A stretch of 64,000 nucleotides of DNA from NCBI RefSeq assembly GCF_028416635.1, contig NZ_CP114013.1:2294001-2358000 (forward strand), read 5' to 3'. Shown in pieces: positions 51,108 through 58,875 of the stretch. Positions within the stretch are counted from its first letter, which is position 1; every line of letters begins with the position of its first letter. The DNA comes from Baekduia alba (GTDB lineage Bacteria; Actinomycetota; Thermoleophilia; Solirubrobacterales; Solirubrobacteraceae). The position numbers were made by a program, and so were the translations under genes. The notes under the pieces are model-generated. The model was not told the origin of the DNA, did not search any database, and worked only from the letters and a program-made list of their open reading frames with translations.

Positions 51108-52292
51108 ATGGACCACGCGCTCGACGACCTCGCCGACCGGCTGCGCGACCGCCTGCTCGCCGAGGCGGGCGACGGCGCGGCCGACGCCGCGCCGCTGACC
51201 GCGCGGATCGACGCCCTGGTCGACCGCGAGGCGGGGCTGCTCGACGCGGCCACGCGCGCCGAGCTGGCCGCGCGCGTCGCGCGGCGGTCGTTCGGCCTCG
51301 GGCCGCTCGAGCCGCTGCTCGCGGACCCGGCCGTCGACGAGATCATGGTCAACGGCTCGGGCGCGCCGGTGTGGGTCGAGCGCGCCGGGCGTCTGGAGCC
51401 GACCGCCGTCCGCTTCGGCGACGACGCCGAGCTGCGCCACGCGATCGAGCGGATCCTCGCGCCGCTGGGGCGGCGCGTCGACGAGGCCGAGCCGATGGTC
51501 GACGCGCGGTTGGCGGACGGCTCGCGCGTGAACGTCGTCCTGCCGCCGCTGGCGGTCGACGGTCCGGCGATGACGATCCGGCGCTTTCGCGCGCAGCCGC
51601 TGGACGCCGACGAGCTGGTCGCGCGCGGGACGTGGTCGCCGCCGCTGCGGGACTTCCTCGCGCGCGCGGTCCGGGCGCGCGTCAACGTGCTGGTCAGCGG
51701 CGGGACCGGCTCGGGCAAGACCACCACGTTGGGCGCGCTGTCGTCGTTCGTCGACGCGCGCGAGCGGATCGTGACGATCGAGGACACCGCCGAGCTGCGC
51801 CTGCAGCAGCCGCACGTGGTGCGCTTGGAGGGGCGGCCGCCGAACGTGGAAGGGCGCGGCGAGATCACCCCGCGCCGGCTGCTGAAGAACGCGCTGCGCA
51901 TGCGCCCGGACCGGATCGTCGTCGGCGAGATCCGCGGCGGCGAGGCGCTGGAGATGCTCGCCGCGATGACCACCGGCCACGACGGCTCGCTGAGCACGGT
52001 CCACGCCGGCTCGCCGTCCGAGGCCCTGCGCCGCGTGGAGACGTTGGCGTTGATGGCCGACGTCGACCTGCCGCTCTCCGCCATCCGCGAGCAGGTCGCC
52101 GACGCCCTCGACCTCGTCGTCCACCAGGCGCGCCTGCCCGACGGCCGCCGCCAGGTCACCGCCGTCTCCGAGGTCGTCCGCATCGCGGCCGGCCCCGCCA
52201 CACGCGACATCTACACGTTCCGCGACGGCCGCCCGCGCTGGCGCGCCGCGCTCTCGGACTCTCTCGCCGCCCGCCTGGAGGCGGCCGCGTGA
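51108..52292 (+). CDS. cpaF: CpaF/TadA secretion ATPase
   Basis: 394 residues. The N-terminal domain has SFGLGPLEPLLADPAVDEIMVNG. The ATPase core has Walker A GGTGSGKTTT, the Asp box ERIVTIEDTAELRL, Walker B RIVVGEIRGGEALEML and the His box TGHDGSLSTVHAGSP. It is the hexameric motor that drives Tad/Flp pilus assembly. AGGAG precedes the ATG and GTGA links it to tadB. Confidence 0.94.
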   Translation: MDHALDDLADRLRDRLLAEAGDGAADAAPLTARIDALVDREAGLLDAATRAELAARVARRSFGLGPLEPLLADPAVDEIMVNGSGAPVWVERAGRLEPTAVRFGDDAELRHAIERILAPLGRRVDEAEPMVDARLADGSRVNVVLPPLAVDGPAMTIRRFRAQPLDADELVARGTWSPPLRDFLARAVRARVNVLVSGGTGSGKTTTLGALSSFVDARERIVTIEDTAELRLQQPHVVRLEGRPPNVEGRGEITPRRLLKNALRMRPDRIVVGEIRGGEALEMLAAMTTGHDGSLSTVHAGSPSEALRRVETLALMADVDLPLSAIREQVADALDLVVHQARLPDGRRQVTAVSEVVRIAAGPATRDIYTFRDGRPRWRAALSDSLAARLEAAA

Positions 52293-53143
52293 CGGCTCCG
52301 CTGCTTGCCGCGTTGGCCGCCGCCGCCGGGGTCTTCGGCGCGTGGGAGGCGTTGGCCGCCGTCGAGGCGGTGCGCCCGGTCGCCGCGGTCGGGCGCGTCG
52401 TAGCGCCGCTGCGGCTCGCCGGTCGCGCGGGGCGGACGCCGACGACGCCGGAGCGGCGGCGGCTCGCGATCCTCGGCGCGGCCGCGCTGCTCGCCGCCGG
52501 CTGGCTGCTGGCGGGGCCGCTGCTCGGGGCGCTCCTGGCGGCCGGCGGACCCGCGGCGCTCGGCCCGATCCTCGCCGCGCGGCACCGCCGCTGGCGCCGG
52601 GCGCTGGCCGACGGCGTGCCGGGCGTGGCCCGCGCGCTCGCCGACGCCCTGACGGGCGGCCACAGCGTCCGGGGCGCGCTGGAGGACGTCGGCCGCTCCG
52701 GTGCGGTCCCGGGCCCAGCGGGGCTGGAGCTGCGCGCCGCCGCGCGGCGGCTCGCGCTCGGCGCCGCGACCGACGACGTCCTCGACGACCTCCGCCGCCG
52801 CGCCGGCGATCCCGGCTGGGACACGCTCGTCGCCGCGATCCTGCTCCAGCGCGACGCGGGCGGCGACCTCGCGACGCTCCTGCGGTCGGTCGCCGACGCC
52901 CGCGAGCATGCCCGTCGCGTCGAGGCCGACGCCCGCGGCCTCACCGCGCAGGCCCGCGCGACCGCCCGCCTCGTCGCCGGCCTCCCGTGCGCGGCGCTGG
53001 CGCTGGGCGAGCTGATCGCGCCCGGCACCCTCGCGGCCCTGCTCGCCGACGGCCGCTCCCGCCTCCTGCTCTTGGCGGGCCTGGTCCTCGGCACCGTCGC
53101 CTTCCTGGCGATCTCACACGTCGCGCGCGTGGGGGAGGCGTGA
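52289..53143 (+). CDS. tadB: TadB-like type II/IV secretion inner-membrane protein
   Basis: 284 residues from GTG. Membrane helices lie near residues 1-20, 60-100 and 255-280. The central T2SSF domain is DGVPGVARALADALTGGHSVRGALEDVGRSG, WDTLVAAILLQRDAGGDLATLLRSVADARE. It forms the platform with TadC under the CpaF motor. It ends HVARVGEA, followed by the duplicated junction with tadC. Confidence 0.85.
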   Translation: MTAPLLAALAAAAGVFGAWEALAAVEAVRPVAAVGRVVAPLRLAGRAGRTPTTPERRRLAILGAAALLAAGWLLAGPLLGALLAAGGPAALGPILAARHRRWRRALADGVPGVARALADALTGGHSVRGALEDVGRSGAVPGPAGLELRAAARRLALGAATDDVLDDLRRRAGDPGWDTLVAAILLQRDAGGDLATLLRSVADAREHARRVEADARGLTAQARATARLVAGLPCAALALGELIAPGTLAALLADGRSRLLLLAGLVLGTVAFLAISHVARVGEA

Positions 53144-53154
53144 CCAGGTGCATC

Positions 53155-53267
53155 ATGTCGCTCGCGGCCCGGGTTCGGCGGACGCGATGAGCATCACCAC
53201 CACGTCGGCTGGCCTCGCCGGCGGCCTGCTGGCGTTTGGGCTCGCCAGGGTTCGGCGGACGCGATGA
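53155..53267 (+). CDS. Two chained micro-ORFs between tadB and tadC (aberrant gene starts)
   Basis: An 11-codon frame (53155-53190, MSLAARVRRTR) overlaps by ATGA a 26-codon frame (53187-53267, beginning MSITTTSAGL and ending ARVRRTR), which overlaps tadC by ATGA. The second is a broken copy of the tadC N-terminus created by the 77-bp tandem duplication. Both probably only pass ribosomes on to tadC. Confidence 0.45.
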
Positions 53268-53324
53268 GCATCGCCACCATGTTGGCCGGCGTCGCCGGCG
53301 CGCTGCTGGCGTTCGGGCTCGCCG
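53171..53324 (+). repeat. 77-bp tandem duplication of the tadC 5' end
   Basis: Copy 1 (53171-53247) and copy 2 (53248-53324) both begin GGGTTCGGCGGACGCGATGA and run through the tadC signal-like helix with about 10 mismatches. Copy 2 is the start of the intact tadC. The divergence shows that the duplication is not recent. Confidence 0.85.
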
Positions 53325-54109
53325 ACCTCGCGGCGGTGCTCGCCGCCCGCCGCCAGCGGGACGCCCGCGGCGCGGCGGGCCGCCGTCCCGCGCGCTGGGC
53401 GGCGATGCTCGCCCGGCTCGGTCGCCGTGTCGGCGTCCCGACGCCGCCCGGCGACCTCGGCGCGCGACTCGCCGCCGCCGGGCTCGGCGCGTCGGTGCGG
53501 ACCGCCGACGCGATGGCGATCAAGGCCGGCGCCGGCGTCGCCGCGGCGCTGCTCGCCGCACCCGTCCTCTCCGCGCTCCCGCTGCGGCTCACGCTCGTCC
53601 TCGTTCCGCTGGCGGCAGCCGCGGGCTTCCTGACGCCGGACATCTGGGTGGCGCGCCGCGCTCGCCGGCGCGCCGATCGCGCCGGTTTGGAGCTGGCCGA
53701 CGTCCTCGACCTGCTGCGCGTCGCCGTCGCCGCGGGGCTCCCGACCGGGCGCGCGCTGGCCGAGGTCGGGCGACGCCACGGAGGCCTCGTCGCGACCGAG
53801 CTGCGGACCGTCGCCGAACGCCTCGAGCTCGGCCTGCCGCGGGCGGTCGCGCTCGGCCACCTGCACCGCGCGCTGCCGCTCGCGGCGATCGGCCAGCTGA
53901 CCGCCGCGATCGCCCGCGCCGACCGCCACGGCGCGCCGCTCGGGCCGGCCCTCACCGCACTCGCGCTCGAAGCGCGCGCGGACCGGGCGCGCGCCCTGCA
54001 CGATCGCGCCGCCCGCGCAGCTCCGCGCATCCAGCTCGCGATCGCGCTCCTGCTCGTCCCCGCCGTCCTGCTGATCGTCGCGGCCGGCCTGGCCCACGGC
54101 CTCACCTGA
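53264..54109 (+). CDS. tadC: TadC-like type II/IV secretion inner-membrane protein
   Basis: 281 residues. It has N-terminal helices (about 5-28 and 85-125), the T2SSF domain GLELADVLDLLRVAVAAGLPTGRALAEVGRRHGG, then PLAAIGQLTAAIARADRHGAPLGPAL, and a C-terminal helix. It partners TadB. The ATG at 53264 overlaps a micro-ORF stop by ATGA. Downstream Tad genes (pilin, TadE-like pseudopilins, prepilin peptidase, CpaC secretin) are absent from this window. Confidence 0.85.
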   Translation: MSIATMLAGVAGALLAFGLADLAAVLAARRQRDARGAAGRRPARWAAMLARLGRRVGVPTPPGDLGARLAAAGLGASVRTADAMAIKAGAGVAAALLAAPVLSALPLRLTLVLVPLAAAAGFLTPDIWVARRARRRADRAGLELADVLDLLRVAVAAGLPTGRALAEVGRRHGGLVATELRTVAERLELGLPRAVALGHLHRALPLAAIGQLTAAIARADRHGAPLGPALTALALEARADRARALHDRAARAAPRIQLAIALLLVPAVLLIVAAGLAHGLT

Positions 54110-54157
54110 CCCGTGGCTCGCCGCGCCCGGCTCGCGCTTGCCGCTAGGTTCCGCTCG

Positions 54158-55246
54158 ATGGCGCCGGACCTGCTCCGACTCGACCCCGCCACGTTCCAGC
54201 TGCCCGTCGGGCGGATCCGGGCGGGCTACTACAGCGACGCCTACTTCAACTCCACCAAGGAGCTGCTCGAGGCCGAGGACCGCCATCCGCAGGTGCTGAT
54301 GCAGGTGTTCCAGAAGCAGGACTCGCTGCTCGGAGGCGTCGACGAGGCGATCGCGGTGCTGAAGGTCGGCGCCGGGCACGTCGGGCTCGACGGCGTCTGG
54401 CTGCCGGCGTGGGACGACCTCGTCGTGCACGCGCTGCACGAGGGCGACCCGATCGCGCCGCACGAGACCGTGATGACGATCGAGGGCGACTACACCCAGT
54501 TCGCCCATCTCGAGACCGTCTACCTGGGCACCATGGCGCGCCGCTCGCTGGTGATGCGCAACGTCCGGACGGTGGTCGACGCCGCCCGCGGCAAGACCAT
54601 CCTGTTCTTCCCGGCGCGCCACGACCACTGGCTGGTGCAGACCGGCGACGGCTGGGCCGCGCACGTCGCGGGCGCGATCGGCGTGTCGACCGACGCCCAG
54701 GCGTCGTGGTGGGGCGGCCGCGGCGTCGGGACCGTGCCGCACGCGCTGATCGCGGCGTTCGGCGGCGACACCGTCGCGGCGTCGCGCGCCTTCGCGCACC
54801 GCTACCGCGACACCATCAACGTGACGGTCCTCGTCGACTTCGACAACGACTCGGCCCGGACCGCGGTCGAGGTCGCCGACGCGCTCGGCGACGAGCTGTG
54901 GGGCGTCCGCCTCGACACCTCGGAGTCGCTGGTCGACGTCGCGCTCGCCGACCTCGGCGAGGACGCGCCGACCGGCGTGAACGTCGAGCTGGCGCGCCGC
55001 GTCCGCATCGCCCTCGACGACGCCGGCCACCAGCGCGTGAAGATCGTCGCCTCCGGCGGCTTCGACGCGGCCAAGATCCAGCAGTTCGAGGACGCCGGCG
55101 CGCCGGTCGACGCCTACGGCGTCGGCTCCTCGCTCCTGCGCGGCCAGAACGACTTCACCGCCGACATCGTCCGCGTCGACGGCGCGCCGATCGCCAAGGT
55201 CGGCCGCGAGGAGCGGCCGAACCCGCGCCTGGTCCGCGTGCCGTAG
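54158..55246 (+). CDS. pncB: Nicotinate phosphoribosyltransferase
   Basis: 362 residues. The motifs YYSDAYFNSTKELLE, VLMQVFQK, FFPARHDHWLVQTGDGWAAHVAGAIGVSTDAQASWWGGRGVGTVPHALI in three blocks, VDFDNDSARTAVEVA, VKIVASGGFDAAKI and YGVGSSLL fit the NAPRTase/QPRTase barrel. It makes nicotinate mononucleotide for NAD salvage. The ATG at 54158 is favoured over the in-frame codon at 54113 because homology begins there. A minisatellite follows. Confidence 0.9.
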   Translation: MAPDLLRLDPATFQLPVGRIRAGYYSDAYFNSTKELLEAEDRHPQVLMQVFQKQDSLLGGVDEAIAVLKVGAGHVGLDGVWLPAWDDLVVHALHEGDPIAPHETVMTIEGDYTQFAHLETVYLGTMARRSLVMRNVRTVVDAARGKTILFFPARHDHWLVQTGDGWAAHVAGAIGVSTDAQASWWGGRGVGTVPHALIAAFGGDTVAASRAFAHRYRDTINVTVLVDFDNDSARTAVEVADALGDELWGVRLDTSESLVDVALADLGEDAPTGVNVELARRVRIALDDAGHQRVKIVASGGFDAAKIQQFEDAGAPVDAYGVGSSLLRGQNDFTADIVRVDGAPIAKVGREERPNPRLVRVP

Positions 55247-55272
55247 AGCGCACGCGCCGCCGCAACGCCGCA

Positions 55273-55374
55273 CACCGGCGCCGCCAACCCACCGGCGCCG
55301 CCAACCCAGCGGCGCCGCCAACGCACCGGCGCCGCCAATCCAGCGGCGCCGCCAACGCACCGGCGCCGCCAACG
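55273..55374. repeat. 17-bp minisatellite, six copies plus a degenerate seventh
   Basis: Unit CA(C/G)CGGCGCCGCCAA(C/T)(C/G), starting at 55273, 55290, 55307, 55324, 55341 and 55358; a diverged seventh runs to about 55391. Copies alternate CACC and CAGC. Each holds the palindrome GGCGCC. It lies between the convergent pncB and lipoprotein genes and is non-coding. Confidence 0.85.
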
Positions 55375-55399
55375 CGGCGGCGCCGGCACCGCGATCGCC

Positions 55400-57019
55400 C
55401 TACGGGATCGCCACCGCCGCCTTGAGGCGGGTGACGTCGCCGTCGGACGACACGCCGGCGGCCGCCGGGCCGAAGGCGTCCAGCGTCGGCTTCGCCTTCT
55501 GGAAGTCCTCGTCGCTGCCGGCCACCGCCGCGATGAGCTTCACGACCTGCGGCGTGTCGAGGAACAGGGAGGGCTTGGCGCCGTCGAGCAGGCCCGCGGC
55601 CGTCTTGAACGGGGCGGAGTCACCCAGCGTGGCGGACGGCGACAGCGCGTCGCGCAGCGCGTCCTTGCCCAGGGCGATCACGAACGTGTCGTCCTTGGCC
55701 GCCACGTCGATCGACGCCGGCACCGACGAGCCGAGGTCCACGGAGAAGCCCGACGCACCCGCCGGCGCGGCCGACAGGCCCGCGACGTCCACGTTCAGCC
55801 CCTTCAACACCTTGCGCAGCTTCGGGATCGCCGCCTTCGACGCCGCCGGGTCCTTGGACTTCACGACCAGCGCGCCGCTCAGGTCGCTCATCGTCGTGCC
55901 GCGCACGAACAGCGCCGCATCGCCCATCCACGACAGGAGGTCCTTCTGGACGTCGAAGCCGAGCTGGGACTTCAACCCCTGCAACAACGTCGCCGGGTCG
56001 ACGCCGCCGGTCGCGCCCGAGGCGCCCAAGCCCTTGAGCGCGTTGTCGAACGTCCCGCCGACGTCGCCGATCCCGACGCTCAGCCACGACCCTGCCGGGA
56101 CCGCGGCCGCCGCGCCCGGGCCGTCGCCCTTGCCGGTCGCCCGGGCCTTGAGGCCGATCGCCGCCGCGTCGACCTGCAACGCGTCCTTGGCCACGTTCAG
56201 CGACGCGGCCACCGACTGCAGTCCGCTCCCGGTGAGCAGCCCCTTGACCATCTGCAGCGGCGCCGCGTCGTCCTGCGACAGCTTGCCCGACGCCGCACCC
56301 GCGGCCAGGTCGAAGAACCGGCCCGGATCGGCGTAGGCGAAGCCGGCCCCGTCGGTGCCCACGACCTCGCGCGCCTTCTTGAACTGCGCGGCGTCCGCGA
56401 GCTTGGCGCCGGACTTCGCGTCGACCGCCGACTTGAAGCCCTTCTCGGTCCCGATCACGACCGCGTGGTCGATGACCGCGGCGGCCGTGTCGCCATCTGC
56501 CTTGTACTTGTACTTGACCCCGCGGTACTCGCGGTCGGCCGTGCCCTTGCGCGCGTCGACGAACTTCTGCGCGGCGTCGTCGTCGCGCGTGGCGATGGCG
56601 GCGACCACGTCGGCGTCGCCGCCGCCGGCGCCCACGGCGGTGACGGCCAGTCCGGCCCGCTGGCCCAGCCACGGGGCGATGTCCTTCGCGTAGGACGCGC
56701 CGTCGTCCTTCAGCGCGGCGTCGATCCACCCCACGACCTTGCCGGCCGGGTCCCCGGTCCGCAGGATCTTGCCGGCGACCGCGTCGAGGTTGGTGGCCAG
56801 GTCACCGGACGGGCGCACCTGCGCCTCGACGTAGACCGGGGCGGTCGCCGGGAGGAACGCGGCCGGATCGGCGCCGGCGTTCCCGCCGCCCCCGCTTCCG
56901 GACGAGTCGCCGCAACCGGCGATGGGGACGGCGACGACCGCGGCGGCCGCGAGCGCGCCGAGGAGACGCGAGCGCGAGCGCGGGCGCGTGACGGGGCGCG
57001 GCAGGAGGGAGGAGGTCAT
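55400..57019 (-). CDS. DUF3352-like lipoprotein
   Basis: 539 residues from the ATG at 57019 (upstream in-frame sequence is non-protein-like). Signal sequence with lipobox (VPIAGC, Cys near 36), then a Gly/Ser linker. The body begins DPAAFLPATAPVYVEAQVRPSGD and has paired repeats of a roughly 200-residue unit (WLGQRAGLAVTAV..., WMGDAALFVRGT..., each followed by KSKDPAAS- or TRDDDAAQ-type helices). This matches DUF3352, found in membrane-anchored proteins of unknown role. It is transcribed away from the division cluster. Confidence 0.8.
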   Translation of the reverse strand: MTSSLLPRPVTRPRSRSRLLGALAAAAVVAVPIAGCGDSSGSGGGGNAGADPAAFLPATAPVYVEAQVRPSGDLATNLDAVAGKILRTGDPAGKVVGWIDAALKDDGASYAKDIAPWLGQRAGLAVTAVGAGGGDADVVAAIATRDDDAAQKFVDARKGTADREYRGVKYKYKADGDTAAAVIDHAVVIGTEKGFKSAVDAKSGAKLADAAQFKKAREVVGTDGAGFAYADPGRFFDLAAGAASGKLSQDDAAPLQMVKGLLTGSGLQSVAASLNVAKDALQVDAAAIGLKARATGKGDGPGAAAAVPAGSWLSVGIGDVGGTFDNALKGLGASGATGGVDPATLLQGLKSQLGFDVQKDLLSWMGDAALFVRGTTMSDLSGALVVKSKDPAASKAAIPKLRKVLKGLNVDVAGLSAAPAGASGFSVDLGSSVPASIDVAAKDDTFVIALGKDALRDALSPSATLGDSAPFKTAAGLLDGAKPSLFLDTPQVVKLIAAVAGSDEDFQKAKPTLDAFGPAAAGVSSDGDVTRLKAAVAIP

Positions 57020-57327
57020 GCGCCGAATCCTACGGGCGTCCACGTCGGCGGGAGACGGTGGACAACCGCCCATGTGCCGGGCGGACAACCGCCCAAGCAC
57101 ACCACTATCCGGCTCGAACCCGGAAACCAGGAGCGTCGCCCACGACGCCCCACCCGGAGCACACCCCGCGGACGGAACCTCGTCCAGACCGCAACACGCG
57201 TTGCGGCGCTTCGCGATGCAACCGAACGTGCGCGCACGCGGACGAATTCCTCCCACCGCCACCCACCGGCGGAAACCCATCAACGGCAAGGGATCCGAGG
57301 GTCAGCACAGCCGCCGGACGTCCTCGG
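57020..57327. other. Intergenic region upstream of the division cluster
   Basis: About 310 bp between the lipoprotein start and the MraZ boxes. Short frames run through it but none has a convincing start, ribosome binding site or protein-like composition. I see no repeat or RNA gene. Confidence 0.4.
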
Positions 57328-57374
57328 GTGGGGCAAAGTGTGGAATTGGTGTTGCATCGTGGGGGAGAGTGGGA
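57328..57374 (+). promoter_or_regulatory. MraZ operator boxes over the mraZ promoter
   Basis: Five tandem GTGKKN-type boxes with a period of 10-11 bp: GTGGGG (57328), GTGTGG (57338), GTGTTG (57349), GTGGGG (57359) and GTGGGA (57369). This is the repeat architecture recognised by MraZ dodecamers. A promoter TTGCAT-N17-TAGAAC overlaps the last two, so binding should repress the operon (autoregulation). Confidence 0.75.
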
Positions 57375-57392
57375 TAGAACGCCTCCTGCGGA

Positions 57393-57429
57393 CCGGGGTG
57401 GAGGAGCTCCTCCCACTCCTCCACCCCGG
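57393..57429 (+). terminator. Hairpin with pyrimidine tract in the mraZ leader (possible attenuator)
   Basis: A perfect 14-bp stem, CCGGGGTGGAGGAG / CTCCTCCACCCCGG, with a 9-nt loop, followed by CCCCTTTCTCTTCC. It lies between the promoter and the mraZ ATG at 57461, so it would be transcribed as part of the leader. It could terminate early or control entry to the cluster. Confidence 0.6.
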
Positions 57430-57460
57430 CCCCTTTCTCTTCCGCGATGCGCACGTCCAC

Positions 57461-57910
57461 ATGGACACCTCGTTCACCGGCCAAGCCGACTACACCCTCG
57501 ACGCCAAGAACCGCCTCACGGTTCCGGCGCGCTACCGGGGTGCTCTCGAAGGCGGCCTCGTCCTCGCCAAGGACATCGAGCCCTGCGTCGCCATCTGGCC
57601 GACCGCCGGCTACGACGACTTCCGCCGCGCCGCGCTCCAGGACGTGCACCCGATGAGCCAGCGCGGGCGCAAGATCATGACCTTCCTCTCCGCCAACTCG
57701 ACGCCGGCGGGCCTGGACTCCGCGGGCCGCGTCCCGCTTCAGCCGTTCCTGCTGGACCACGGCAGGCTGCACAGCCGCGACGTGACCGTCGTCGGCGCCG
57801 GCGACCACCTCCAGATCTGGAACCGCGAGGCCTGGACGGCCTACAACGACCAGCTCGCGGCCGACATCTTCGACATCTCCGCGGCGTTCGACACGCCCGC
57901 GTCCGCGTGA
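57461..57910 (+). CDS. mraZ: Transcriptional regulator MraZ
   Basis: 149 residues with two SpoVT/AbrB-like halves: YTLDAKNRLTVPARYRGAL in the first, STPAGLDSAGRVPLQPFLLDHG in the second. GLVLAKDIEPCVAIWP and VVGAGDHLQIWNREAW complete the fold. It binds the GTGGG boxes upstream and represses the dcw cluster. The ATG at 57461 gives the standard length; no good Shine-Dalgarno is seen. It overlaps rsmH by TGATG. Confidence 0.94.
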   Translation: MDTSFTGQADYTLDAKNRLTVPARYRGALEGGLVLAKDIEPCVAIWPTAGYDDFRRAALQDVHPMSQRGRKIMTFLSANSTPAGLDSAGRVPLQPFLLDHGRLHSRDVTVVGAGDHLQIWNREAWTAYNDQLAADIFDISAAFDTPASA

Positions 57911-58875
57911 TGCTCACTATCCCTTATGACATGACCGCCTCCCATGTCCCGGTCCTCGCCGGCGAGCTGATCGAGGCGCTCGACCCGCAGCCCGGCCAGA
58001 TCGCCGTCGACTGCACGTTCGGCGCCGGCGGACACGCGCGCCTGGTGGCCGAGCGCATCGGCCCGACCGGCACGCTGATCGCCATCGACCGCGACCCCGT
58101 CGCCGAGACCCACTTCGAGCAGCTCGCCGCCGAGGTCAGCTGCACCACCCGCTTCGTCCACGCGTCGTTCGCCGACGGGCTGCGCCAACTGCTCGAGGAG
58201 GGCATCCGCGCCGACCTCGTCTACGTCGACCTCGGCATCTCCTCGATGCAGGTCGACACGTGGGAGCGCGGGTTCTCCTACAGCTACGACGCGCCGCTGG
58301 ACATGCGGATGGACTCCGACCAGGAGCTCGACGCCGCCACGGTCGTCAACACCTGGGAAGAGCGCCGCATCAAGCAGATCCTGCGCGAGTACGGCGACGA
58401 GCGCTACGCGGGCCAGATCGCCCGCGCGATCGTCCGGGTGCGCGAGGACCACGCGATCGACACGACCAGCGCGCTGGTCGACGTCATCAACCACGCGATC
58501 CCCGCGCGCGCCCGCTTCGCCGGCGGCCATCCCGCCAAGCGCTCGTTCCAGGCGATCCGGATCGCCGTCAACGACGAGCTCGGCCAGGTCGACGAGGCTC
58601 TGCCGCTGGCCTGGCGCATCCTGCGTACGAATGGCCGCTTTGCAGGCATTTCCTTCCACAGTGGCGAAGACCGCCGCGTGAAGCGCTTCCTCGCCGCCCG
58701 TGCACAAGGATGCACGTGCCCGCCGGAGCTCCCCGTGTGCGTCTGCGGTCGCACGCCGGAGGCCGAGCTGATCGGCCGCGGCATCGCGCCGTCGGCCGGC
58801 GAGGTCGCCAGCAACCCCCGTTCGGCGTCCGCCCGGATGCGAGCCGCCCGCAAGCTCAGGGAAGAGGAAGCATGA
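57910..58875 (+). CDS. rsmH: 16S rRNA m4C1402 methyltransferase RsmH
   Basis: 321 residues. The opening HVPVLAGELIEALDPQPGQIAVDCTFGAGGHA is diagnostic, as are YVDLGISSMQVD, DMRMD, FAGGHPAKRSFQAIRIAVNDEL and ISFHSGEDRRVKRFL. A CTCPPELPVCVCG element near the C-terminus is typical of the family. It methylates N4 of C1402 in the ribosomal P site. It is coupled on both sides (TGATG with mraZ, ATGA with ftsL). Confidence 0.96.
   Translation: MLTIPYDMTASHVPVLAGELIEALDPQPGQIAVDCTFGAGGHARLVAERIGPTGTLIAIDRDPVAETHFEQLAAEVSCTTRFVHASFADGLRQLLEEGIRADLVYVDLGISSMQVDTWERGFSYSYDAPLDMRMDSDQELDAATVVNTWEERRIKQILREYGDERYAGQIARAIVRVREDHAIDTTSALVDVINHAIPARARFAGGHPAKRSFQAIRIAVNDELGQVDEALPLAWRILRTNGRFAGISFHSGEDRRVKRFLAARAQGCTCPPELPVCVCGRTPEAELIGRGIAPSAGEVASNPRSASARMRAARKLREEEA

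Noticed and set aside
55273..55391. CRISPR-like array
   Set aside because: The 17-bp units are contiguous without unique spacers and no cas genes are near; it is a minisatellite.
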